A DNA stretch of 5,017 nt from Anaerolineae bacterium (GTDB taxonomy: Bacteria > Chloroflexota > Anaerolineae > J102). Both the position numbers and the translations under genes were made by a program. Below the pieces are notes generated by a model, which saw only the letters and a list, made by a program, of their open reading frames with translations, was not told the DNA's origin and ran no database searches. The stretch is from positions 1-5,017 of the forward strand of contig JALSPL010000058.1 of the NCBI GenBank assembly GCA_026985975.1, given 5' to 3'. Shown here one piece after another: positions 1 through 5,017 of this stretch; the first letter of the stretch is position 1; each line of letters starts with the position of its first letter.

Positions 1-1
1 T

Positions 2-709
2 CGGGAACAGGCGGGCCTGGACGCCACCATGCTTTTTTTGGCCGCCATCGCCATCTCCGTGCCATCGCTTTTCAACGCCGCCATCGAACCCAATGCGGTC
101 AGCGTCGAGTGGCTCAGCGTGGCCACCGCGGTGGTGATGCTGGGCATCTACGCATTATCCATCGGCTACATGTTGTTCGGGCGCAAGACGAAAGCCGGAG
201 AAGCCGGGCCCGATGCGCCGCCCGAGCACAGCGGGCCGCACTGGAGCCTGTCTCTTTCGCTGGGCGTGCTGACTGCATTCGTGGCCGCCATCGCCCTGTT
301 CAGCGAGTTTCTGGTGGGAGCGGTGGAGCCGGTCACCGAGCAGATCGGGTTCAGCGCCTCTTTTGTGGGCATTATCCTCATCCCCATCATCGGCAATGTG
401 GCCGAGCACGTGGTGGCGGTGGAGGTTGCCCTGAAAAATCACATCGAGCTCAGCCTGAATATCGCTCTGGGCTCCAGTTTGCAGATCGCTCTATTCGTGG
501 CCCCGCTGCTGGTGCTGATTTCTCCGCTGCTGGGTGACCCCTTCGTGCTGGAATTCAACGCATTCGAGCTTGTCGCCCTGATTTCGGCCTCGGTCATCGG
601 CGCCCTGGTCGCTATCGACGGTAAATCCAACTGGTTGGAGGGCTCCATGCTGCTGGCTGTCTACCTCATCCTGGGCATCGCCTTTTTCTTCCTGCCAGGC
701 ATGATTTGA
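2..709 (+). CDS. cax: Calcium/proton antiporter (CaxA family), C-terminal part, 5' truncated
   Basis: Inner-membrane Ca2+/H+ exchanger that extrudes Ca2+ using the proton gradient. The frame is open from base 2, with nine residues before the first Met at base 29, so the gene begins outside the window; 235 residues are present, somewhat over half of a typical family member. Counting from the Met at base 29, hydrophobic segments lie near 1-19, 31-50, 74-97, 109-129, 143-166, 178-196 and 205-224, with a charged loop at 51-72. The second alpha-repeat of the CaCA superfamily is clear: an acidic stretch around SEFLVGAVEP (92-101), GNVAEH (122-127) with its ion-binding Glu and His, then GSSLQIALFV (148-157). 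GNxAEH and GSSxQIA are signatures of the CAX branch, which separates it from Na+/Ca2+ exchangers. The protein ends shortly after the last helix, as usual. No terminator hairpin follows. The identity is firm; ion specificity is inferred from the family. Confidence 0.93.
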   Translation, partial: REQAGLDATMLFLAAIAISVPSLFNAAIEPNAVSVEWLSVATAVVMLGIYALSIGYMLFGRKTKAGEAGPDAPPEHSGPHWSLSLSLGVLTAFVAAIALFSEFLVGAVEPVTEQIGFSASFVGIILIPIIGNVAEHVVAVEVALKNHIELSLNIALGSSLQIALFVAPLLVLISPLLGDPFVLEFNAFELVALISASVIGALVAIDGKSNWLEGSMLLAVYLILGIAFFFLPGMI

Positions 710-796
710 GCTCCTTGCGAGTTTCATCAAATCATCAAAAAAGGATAGAATTAGCGGTTGTCATGGCATGAACGCCGATGACTCATTATCCTTTTC
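710..796 (+). other. Short intergenic gap between cax and the GtrA-like gene
   Basis: 87 bases, poorer in G+C than the flanking genes. A TAGAAT hexamer (746-751) resembles a -10 box, but the best correctly spaced -35 candidate (TTCATC, 723-728) is poor, so a promoter is only possible here. ATCATCAAA-like words repeat around 725-739. No hairpin with a T-run, and no small ORF with a ribosome binding site, was seen. Confidence 0.3.
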
Positions 797-1306
797 ATGG
801 AGTTTTCTCTGTTGATCGCCCGAATCGCCGCCCGAACATCCGTCAATCCCAAAGAGCTTGAGCGCTTTATCAAATTCGCCATCGTGGGCGCTGTCGGCGC
901 GGTGGTGGATTTCACCGTGCTCAATATCATGAAGATCATCTTCGAGCGCATGGGATTGGGCGTGGGCTGGAGCATCGGTCTCGACCCGCAGCAGATCCAG
1001 CTTATTGCCGCCAACGCCATCTCTTTTTCCACGGCTGTGGTCAGCAATTTCACCTGGAATCGACTGTGGACCTTTCCTGAATCGCGAGAAAGGCCCGTCG
1101 GCAGCCAGTTGGCCCAATTCGCCACAGTCAATGTCATCGGTCTGGTGATCAACACGGTGATTTTGGTGTTGATGGATACGTTTGTGTTCAGTCATTTCGT
1201 CAGTGATCGGCTGAGTTACAATCTGGCCAAAGCCTTCGCTATTGGCGTGGTGTTGTTCTGGAACTTCGGCGTCAACCGCATCTGGACGTATAAGGGGATC
1301 GAGTAG
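797..1306 (+). CDS. GtrA-like family membrane protein
   Basis: Small polytopic protein of the GtrA/DPMS family, 169 residues (usual range about 120-170). Family members are proposed to flip or anchor polyprenyl-linked sugars for cell-surface glycan synthesis. Four hydrophobic segments lie near residues 25-49, 68-88, 104-130 and 142-163. The hallmark motif occurs after helix 2 as NFTWNRLWTF (84-93) and again after helix 4 as NFGVNRIWTY (156-165), the two-half organisation typical of GtrA. The loop after helix 1 (about 50-67) is longer than in many members. An in-frame TGA at 779-781 limits the start. ATG 797 is the first ATG, but no Shine-Dalgarno precedes it. TTG 812 has GGAG at 799-802, 9 nt upstream, and would remove only five residues, so it is a real alternative. 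The neighbouring glycosyltransferase downstream fits a shared surface-glycan role, which is inference. Confidence 0.88.
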   Translation: MEFSLLIARIAARTSVNPKELERFIKFAIVGAVGAVVDFTVLNIMKIIFERMGLGVGWSIGLDPQQIQLIAANAISFSTAVVSNFTWNRLWTFPESRERPVGSQLAQFATVNVIGLVINTVILVLMDTFVFSHFVSDRLSYNLAKAFAIGVVLFWNFGVNRIWTYKGIE

Positions 1307-1487
1307 GCCGCTTTTTCGTTGTATTCCAAAAAATGAAATTCAGGCAGCTTTACTTTCTGCATCAAACGTCAACCGTAAAACGTCAAAGCCATACGGCGCA
1401 ACCCGACGTTTTACGTTTTACGTTTGACGTAATGGAGAGGCCGAGACTTGATTCTCTCGTGCTCCGGGATGTGGGCGTGTCCGCACC
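1307..1487 (+). other. Intergenic region between the GtrA-like gene and the glycosyltransferase
   Basis: 181 bases with no credible gene. The first part (1307-1360) is A+T-richer and carries a GCAG/CTGC pair (1344-1347 and 1357-1360), too short to matter. The centre is the heptad inverted repeat. The last 57 bases hold GGAGAGG (1434-1440), too far from the ATG at 1488 to serve as its ribosome binding site. No sound promoter was found: the TTGACG at 1424-1429 lies in the repeat and lacks a good -10 at 16-18 nt. Confidence 0.5.
1366..1430. repeat. Imperfect inverted repeat made of 7-nt units (ACGTCAA / ACGTTTT)
   Basis: The left arm (1366-1386) reads as three 7-mers: ACGTCAA, CCGTAAA, ACGTCAA. 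The right arm (1406-1430) reads ACGTTTT, ACGTTTT, ACGTTTG, ACGT. The 19-nt segment 1366-1384 can pair with the right arm 1405-1430: GACGTTTTACG (1405-1415) pairs perfectly with the inner part, and TTTGACGT (1423-1430) pairs with the outer part with one mismatch. This leaves one extra 7-nt unit, TTTTACG (1416-1422), bulged out. The loop is about 20 nt (1385-1404). It sits in the gap between the GtrA-like gene and the glycosyltransferase. There is no T-run after it, so it does not look like an intrinsic terminator. Similar ACGTTTTACGT-type strings are, from memory, dispersed between genes in Chloroflexota genomes; that point is recall, not shown here. Confidence 0.8.
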
Positions 1488-2624
1488 ATGAAGATCGCCA
1501 TCGACTACACGCCCGCGGCGCTGCAAGGCGCCGGCATTGGCCGCTACACCCGCGGTCTGGTGGACGCACTGTTGCCATTGCTGGGGGCCAGGGATGAGGT
1601 GACGCTGCTCTATCCGCGCGGCGCTGCGCCCTTTGCCCGCCGCAACTGGCCCGATGGCGTGCGCATCAAACATTTGCCCCTGCCCGATCGCTATCAGACC
1701 ATCCTCTGGCATCGGCTGCGGCTGCCTGCGCCCATCGAGTGGCTGGTGGGGGATGTGGACATCTTTCACGCCCCCAACTTTCTGCTGCCTCCCGTCCGCC
1801 GCGCCCAAACCCTGCTCACCATTCACGATCTCGCGTTTCTGGTGCGACCCGAGTACGCCTGGCCCGATCTTCGGCGGTTTTTGGAAAAAGCCGCACCCCG
1901 CTCCATCGCCCGGGCCGATCACATCCTGGCCGATTCCGAGGCCAGCAAGCAAGACGCCATGCGGTTGTTTCATCTGCCGCCGGAACGGGTGACGGTGGTG
2001 GGCGCGGGCGTGGCGTCCCGATTTCGGCCCATGGCGCCGGAGGAGACCGCGGGCGTGCGGGTGAAGTACGGCCTGGATCGGCCCTTCGTGTTCAGCGTCA
2101 GCACCCTGGAGCCGCGCAAGAATTTCGACGGCCTGATTCGGGCCTTTGCCCGCGCCCGGCGCAAAGCGAATCTGCCCCATCATCTGGTCATCGCTGGCGG
2201 CAAAGGCTGGATGTACGAGTCAATTTTCGCTGCGGTCGAGGAGGAGAACGCAGGGGAGTTTGTGCACTTCCCGGGCTTCGTCCCGGACGTTGATCTGCCA
2301 GCGTTGTACAATCTGGCCGATCTCTTCGCGTTTCCCAGCCATTACGAGGGTTTTGGCCTGCCCCTGCTGGAGGCCCTGGCCTGCGGAACGCCCGCCCTGG
2401 CCACCGACGTCAGCAGTCTGCCCGAGATCGCAGGCGACGCCGCCATGCTCATCCCCGCCGACGATCACGAGGCCCTGGTCGCGGGCCTGGTGCGCCTGCT
2501 GACGGACGCCGACGCGCGGGCGGAACTGCGCGCCCGCGGGCCAGCCCGCGCCGCCCGCTTCACCTGGGACGCAGCCGCGCGACGGCTGCTGAACGCGTAT
2601 TCGTTTTTGAAACGCTTTTACTGA
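1488..2624 (+). CDS. GT4 family glycosyltransferase (GT-B fold)
   Basis: Retaining glycosyltransferase of the GT4 (Glycos_transf_1) type, 378 residues, the usual size. It transfers a sugar from a nucleotide-sugar donor, probably in cell-surface polysaccharide or glycolipid assembly on the cytoplasmic face; donor and acceptor cannot be read from sequence. The N-terminal Rossmann half starts MKIAIDYTPA and has the glycine loop GAGIGRYTRG (14-23), the strand DVDIFHAPN (89-97), TIHDLAF (111-117) and ADHILADSEASK (143-154). The donor-binding half has STLEPRKNFDGL (205-216), where R210-K211 match the phosphate-contacting pair, then IAGGKGW (235-241), ADLFAFPSHYEGFG (277-290) and the E-x7-E pair E287/E295, followed by ACGTPALATDVSSLPE (298-313). 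ATG 1488 gives a complete N-terminal strand, although no clear ribosome binding site precedes it. The last eight codons (2601-2624) are A+T-rich, unlike the rest of the gene. There are no membrane segments. Confidence 0.93.
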   Translation: MKIAIDYTPAALQGAGIGRYTRGLVDALLPLLGARDEVTLLYPRGAAPFARRNWPDGVRIKHLPLPDRYQTILWHRLRLPAPIEWLVGDVDIFHAPNFLLPPVRRAQTLLTIHDLAFLVRPEYAWPDLRRFLEKAAPRSIARADHILADSEASKQDAMRLFHLPPERVTVVGAGVASRFRPMAPEETAGVRVKYGLDRPFVFSVSTLEPRKNFDGLIRAFARARRKANLPHHLVIAGGKGWMYESIFAAVEEENAGEFVHFPGFVPDVDLPALYNLADLFAFPSHYEGFGLPLLEALACGTPALATDVSSLPEIAGDAAMLIPADDHEALVAGLVRLLTDADARAELRARGPARAARFTWDAAARRLLNAYSFLKRFY

Positions 2625-2635
2625 TTCTCCTTACC

Positions 2636-2664
2636 TTGACGTCTGGTCCTGGTTTGGGTATGAT
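2636..2664 (+). promoter_or_regulatory. Sigma70-type promoter of the restriction-modification cassette
   Basis: TTGACG (2636-2641; 5 of 6 matches to TTGACA) is followed after exactly 17 nt by TATGAT (2659-2664; 5 of 6 matches to TATAAT). The predicted transcription start is about 2671-2672. It begins 11 nt after the glycosyltransferase stop and just upstream of the methyltransferase ribosome binding site. A GACGTC palindrome (2638-2643) overlaps the -35 box. This is the best promoter-like sequence I found in the window and would make the cassette independent of the genes upstream. Confidence 0.72.
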
Positions 2665-2672
2665 GGCAGCAG

Positions 2673-2678
2673 AAAGGA
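2673..2678 (+). promoter_or_regulatory. Ribosome binding site AAAGGA that decides the methyltransferase start
   Basis: AAAGGA at 2673-2678 lies 11 nt before ATG 2690 and 20 nt before ATG 2699, so it favours 2690. Upstream in-frame candidates (TTG 2636, ATG 2660, ATG 2663) fall inside the predicted -35 and -10 boxes and would not be transcribed from this promoter. Confidence 0.6.
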
Positions 2679-2689
2679 CGTTCTCTTGT

Positions 2690-3586
2690 ATGTGTATCAT
2701 GGCTAACACCTATTCCCTTCCTCAGCCTCCACTTATTCCCCCTGTTGCCAGCGAGAAATCCGTTGTTTATCATGGGGACGCCTATGAGACCCTCAGCCGG
2801 CTGCCTTCTGATTATTTCCAGACAGCGGTCACCTCTCCTCCTTATTGGGGGTTGCGAGATTATGGAGCAGAAGGGCAGGTTGGCTCGGAGGAGAAACTGG
2901 ATGACTATATCGCAAATCTTGTCCAGGTTTTTTCCGAGCTAAAGCGCGTCCTCAAAGATGATGGCACCTTGTGGTTGAATCTGGGGGATAGTTACACCAG
3001 CGGCGGGCGAAAAAGGCGGGCGCCTGATAAAAAAAATCCTGCTCGGGCCATGTCTTATCGCTCTCCCACGCCTCAAGGACTCAAGCCCAAAGACCTGATT
3101 GGCGTCCCCTGGCGAGTGGCCTTCGCGTTGCAGCAGGATGGTTGGTATCTGCGTAGTGAGATCATCTGGCACAAGACGAACCCTCATCCTGAAAGCGTCA
3201 AGGATCGGCCAACGCGAGCGCATGAAACCATTTTTTTGCTTACGAAATCTGAAAAATACTACTATGATTATCGGGCTATTATGGAGCCTGCGCATAATGG
3301 GGATTTGAGGAACAAGCGTAGCGTCTGGACTGTGACGAGTGAACCGCTGAAGGATGCGCATTTTGCCACCTTCCCCACAAAATTAATCCGCCCCTGCATT
3401 CTGGCTGGCAGCCGCCCCGGCGACTTCGTGCTGGACCCTTTTTTTGGCTCCGGCACAACTGGCTTGGTTGCTGCGCTCAATGATCGTTATTTCGTCGGAA
3501 TCGAATTGCAATCCGCCTATATCCAGATTGCACGAGTGCGCCTGGCAAGATATGGCATCTCTTTTCGCGAAGAAAGAATTGCATGA
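2690..3586 (+). CDS. Type II DNA methyltransferase, beta class, probable N4-cytosine (SPPY type)
   Basis: Transfers a methyl group from S-adenosylmethionine to an exocyclic amino group in DNA, protecting sites from the partner endonuclease. The motif order is that of beta-class amino-methyltransferases: catalytic motif IV first, SAM-binding motif I last. With start 2690 (298 residues), GDAYETLSRLP lies at 29-39, catalytic TSPPYWGLRDY at 48-58, RVLKDDGTLWLNLGDSY at 86-102, a variable region likely containing part of the target-recognition determinants at about 103-135, WHKTNPHPESV at 160-170, RAHETIFLLTKS at 176-187, motif X around FPTKLIRP at 228-235, and motif I DPFFGSGTTG at 249-258. SPPY rather than DPPY points to N4-cytosine methylation, although some SPPY enzymes methylate adenine. 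A longer frame reaches back to TTG 2636 but would run through the promoter; ATG 2699 is the main alternative start. The stop is 18 nt before the endonuclease start, suggesting one transcript. Its low G+C contrasts with the upstream gene. Confidence 0.9.
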   Translation: MCIMANTYSLPQPPLIPPVASEKSVVYHGDAYETLSRLPSDYFQTAVTSPPYWGLRDYGAEGQVGSEEKLDDYIANLVQVFSELKRVLKDDGTLWLNLGDSYTSGGRKRRAPDKKNPARAMSYRSPTPQGLKPKDLIGVPWRVAFALQQDGWYLRSEIIWHKTNPHPESVKDRPTRAHETIFLLTKSEKYYYDYRAIMEPAHNGDLRNKRSVWTVTSEPLKDAHFATFPTKLIRPCILAGSRPGDFVLDPFFGSGTTGLVAALNDRYFVGIELQSAYIQIARVRLARYGISFREERIA

Positions 3587-3592
3587 CTTCAT

Positions 3593-3596
3593 GGAG
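3593..3596 (+). promoter_or_regulatory. Ribosome binding site GGAG for the endonuclease, within a 4-codon mini-ORF
   Basis: GGAG at 3593-3596 lies 8 nt before ATG 3605, a standard spacing, and selects ATG 3605 over the adjacent TTG 3602. The same bases belong to a tiny ORF, ATG GAG TCC TTT TGA (3591-3605), whose stop overlaps the endonuclease start as TGATG. Confidence 0.6.
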
Positions 3597-3604
3597 TCCT
3601 TTTG

Positions 3605-4558
3605 ATGGATGACTTTCCGGTTTTGATACCGACATTGCAAATTGGCTTTTTTCAGCGTTTGCAAGAGGCCAAAAAGCAATATTTGCTTCCGGCGCTCTTT
3701 GAACAGGTTGGGAAGTTGGATATAGGTCTTTTGGATCAGCAATTGCTCGAATTTGCAGGCAATGACAGATTGGCGTTTGTGGCGCGCCATGGGTTACGTG
3801 GAGAATTGATCTTTCCTATCCCTTATGTGTTGAGTGAAAATCCGGCCTTATTGGGCTACTACCGATTATTTTTGGGATTTTCTCAAAAGGAATTTTATCG
3901 AGGCGTTTTCAGTAAATTCAAACGCATGGAGGAAAAAGGACAGCTCAGTGACGCTACCTCTCGCTTGCTTCCGCTTCTTTGTCGCAGTTTGATTGAAAGT
4001 GCATGGATATTGATTCAGGGCATCCCGGAATTGACGGAACAGTCACTCAATGAGCTCTCCCTGCTAACATTGGGACCCCAGTTCAGAGGTTCTCGGAACG
4101 TGAATCTGGGGGCGGAGGCGATTCAGATTGTTTTTACTTTGATCAAGGCGATTGTTTCTCCTGCCATTATTGAAGAGGGGAAGGATTTTCTGTTGATTAA
4201 AAGCGCCGCCGTTCGAATTTATAGGATTGCATTTGCCCCAGATCCCGATATCGCCATTAGTCAGATGTTGGAATCGGGCGCTGTTCGTAACCGAATTGCG
4301 ATTGAAGTGAAAGGCGGCACAGATTTTTCAAATATCCATAATCGATTGGGCGAGGCTGAGAAGAGTCATCAGAAGGCCAGGTCTGCTGGATTCACCGAAT
4401 TCTGGACAGTCATCAATGTGCGAGATATTGATGACGCCCGTTGGCGGCAGGAGACCCCAACGACAACAGAGCTTTTCTATTTATCTCAGCTCAGTGATTC
4501 CCATAGCCCAGGTTATCAACAATTTCGGGAATACCTTATCGCTGAACTCGGCATCTAG
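3605..4558 (+). CDS. Type II restriction endonuclease, PD-(D/E)XK fold, XcyI-like
   Basis: Predicted partner of the methyltransferase just upstream, cutting unmethylated copies of the same site. With start 3605 it has 317 residues. A PD-(D/E)XK nuclease core is visible: P214-D215, then 18 residues to E234-V-K236 in IAIEVKGGTDF, followed by NRLGEAEKSHQKA (246-258), a helix of the kind that packs on the core. Other notable stretches are RGELIFPIP (65-73), LGYYRLFLGFSQKEFY (83-98) and LGPQFRGSRNVNLG (156-169). These, the length and the pairing with an SPPY methyltransferase recall the XcyI/Cfr9I family that cuts CCCGGG; this family call rests on memory and is moderate, while the nuclease call is stronger. 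There is no signal peptide or membrane segment. The gene is A+T-richer than its high-GC neighbours, as is its methyltransferase, implying joint acquisition. No controller (C) protein gene accompanies it. A small DNA-binding or structural role is much less likely. Confidence 0.78.
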   Translation: MDDFPVLIPTLQIGFFQRLQEAKKQYLLPALFEQVGKLDIGLLDQQLLEFAGNDRLAFVARHGLRGELIFPIPYVLSENPALLGYYRLFLGFSQKEFYRGVFSKFKRMEEKGQLSDATSRLLPLLCRSLIESAWILIQGIPELTEQSLNELSLLTLGPQFRGSRNVNLGAEAIQIVFTLIKAIVSPAIIEEGKDFLLIKSAAVRIYRIAFAPDPDIAISQMLESGAVRNRIAIEVKGGTDFSNIHNRLGEAEKSHQKARSAGFTEFWTVINVRDIDDARWRQETPTTTELFYLSQLSDSHSPGYQQFREYLIAELGI

Positions 4559-4570
4559 CCGTCGTTGATC

Positions 4571-5017
4571 ATGTCTCGACATCGTCGTTGGTTGGTTTTC
4601 ACCCTCACCATCTTCGCCCTGCTGTTTCTGGCCATGGGCTACTGGGGGCGTTGGGTTGCGCATCCGGCCGCGGGGTTGAATGTCTTGGGCGTGGATCTGC
4701 CCGAGTACGTCAAATTCGTGCCCGAGGCCCGCTACGGCGTCATTCCCATCAATCGCCTGGTCTTCTTTGCCGTTCCCGTGTCGCTGGCCCTGGGCCTGAT
4801 TCTCTTCGCCAGCATGAGGATGCCGGTCTTGGTGTGGCTTCGGGGCCTGGCCGGGCTGCTGGCCGTCCCGGTGGCGCTCTCTATGCTGCCACCCGCCTGG
4901 ACGCCCGGCCTGCTGATGACGCCGGAGTTTCGGGCGCAGACGCTGACCATCATGGCGCTGATAGCCGCCGCTTTTCTCATTCCCCTGTGGAAACAACTCC
5001 TGCCCGACTGGCTGCGG
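4571..5017 (+). CDS. Multi-pass membrane protein of unknown function, 3' truncated
   Basis: The frame from ATG 4571 is open to the end of the window: 149 residues, incomplete. It begins MSRHRRW, a basic cap, followed by a hydrophobic segment at about 7-25. After an external-looking stretch with HPAAGLNVLGVDLPEYVKF (31-49) come hydrophobic segments near 62-80, 84-105 and 124-140, so at least four membrane spans are expected. The positive N-terminus suggests it starts in the cytoplasm. High G+C with G/C-rich third positions matches the glycosyltransferase rather than the preceding cassette, supporting a real gene on this strand over the opposite-strand frames. No clear ribosome binding site or promoter lies in the 12-nt gap after the endonuclease, so it may depend on read-through or an unseen signal. 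I do not recognise the family well enough to give a function; similar proteins are, from memory, annotated as hypothetical in Chloroflexota. Confidence 0.75.
   Translation, partial: MSRHRRWLVFTLTIFALLFLAMGYWGRWVAHPAAGLNVLGVDLPEYVKFVPEARYGVIPINRLVFFAVPVSLALGLILFASMRMPVLVWLRGLAGLLAVPVALSMLPPAWTPGLLMTPEFRAQTLTIMALIAAAFLIPLWKQLLPDWLR

Noticed and set aside
109..537. 142-codon + strand frame inside the antiporter gene
   Set aside because: It is a frame-shifted shadow of the CAX gene, very rich in Arg and Gly, with no motif.
1366..1430. CRISPR array or intrinsic terminator interpretation of the heptad repeat
   Set aside because: The units are 7 nt and contiguous with no spacers, and no T-run follows the pairing arms.
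1424..1453. Promoter using TTGACG in the heptad repeat for the glycosyltransferase
   Set aside because: At 17 or 18 nt spacing the -10 candidates match only 3 of 6 positions.
1383..2183. 266-codon open frame on the - strand across the glycosyltransferase
   Set aside because: It is antisense to a gene with complete GT4 motifs. Its predicted product is rich in Gly, Gln, His and Arg with no recognisable domain, as expected of a shadow in high-GC DNA.
2602..2619. Small hairpin CGTTT-TTG-AAACG followed by CTTTT as a terminator of the glycosyltransferase
   Set aside because: The 5-bp A+T-rich stem lies inside the coding sequence and the T-run is short; too weak to call.
2671..2684. AGAA...TTCT inverted repeat at the predicted transcript start as a C-protein operator
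   Set aside because: Only a 4-bp arm, no second copy was seen, and no controller gene exists in the cassette.
2939..3361. 140-codon open frame on the - strand across the methyltransferase
   Set aside because: It overlaps conserved methyltransferase motifs on the + strand and shows no domain or ribosome binding site of its own.
4481..4996. 171-codon open frame on the - strand opposite the last gene
   Set aside because: The product is dominated by Gln, Gly, His and Arg and has no domain. The + strand frame gives a coherent multi-span membrane protein.

Overview
The window reads as a fragment of a high-GC bacterial chromosome. Its gene types (a CaxA-type Ca2+/H+ antiporter, a GtrA-like membrane protein, a GT4 glycosyltransferase, a multi-pass protein of unknown family) and a 7-nt-period ACGTTTT/ACGTCAA repeat in one intergenic gap are reminiscent of Chloroflexota (Anaerolineae, Caldilineae or Ardenticatenia-like). 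That assignment is inference from recall of similar genomes, not a search result. All supported genes lie on the + strand.

Layout: (1) 2-709, the C-terminal part of a calcium/proton exchanger whose start is outside the window. (2) 797-1306, a four-helix GtrA-like membrane protein. (3) 1307-1487, a gap holding an imperfect inverted repeat built from 7-nt units. (4) 1488-2624, a GT4-fold glycosyltransferase. (5) 2636-4558, a compact type II restriction-modification cassette: a near-consensus sigma70 promoter (TTGACG, 17 nt, TATGAT), a beta-class SPPY-type DNA methyltransferase probably starting at 2690, and after 18 nt a PD-(D/E)XK endonuclease probably starting at 3605 that resembles the XcyI family (CCCGGG). 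(6) 4571-5017, the N-terminal part of a membrane protein running off the window.

The GtrA-like protein and the glycosyltransferase plausibly serve the same cell-surface polysaccharide or glycolipid pathway, with GtrA moving or anchoring a lipid-linked sugar and GT4 adding sugars. The methyltransferase and endonuclease form a self-contained defence unit in the order M then R, so the protective enzyme is made first from the shared transcript. Base composition differs sharply: hand counts on 60-base rows give 46/60 G+C inside the glycosyltransferase (2461-2520) and 40/60 in the last gene (4801-4860), but only 23/60 inside the methyltransferase (3241-3300) and 23/60 at the start of the endonuclease (3601-3660). 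This marks the cassette as a probable horizontal acquisition inserted between older genes. I see no transposase, integrase, tRNA or CRISPR array.

Nothing here is clearly a wholly new system. The best leads are the restriction-modification cassette, its start-site and translation-coupling architecture, and the heptad inverted repeat.
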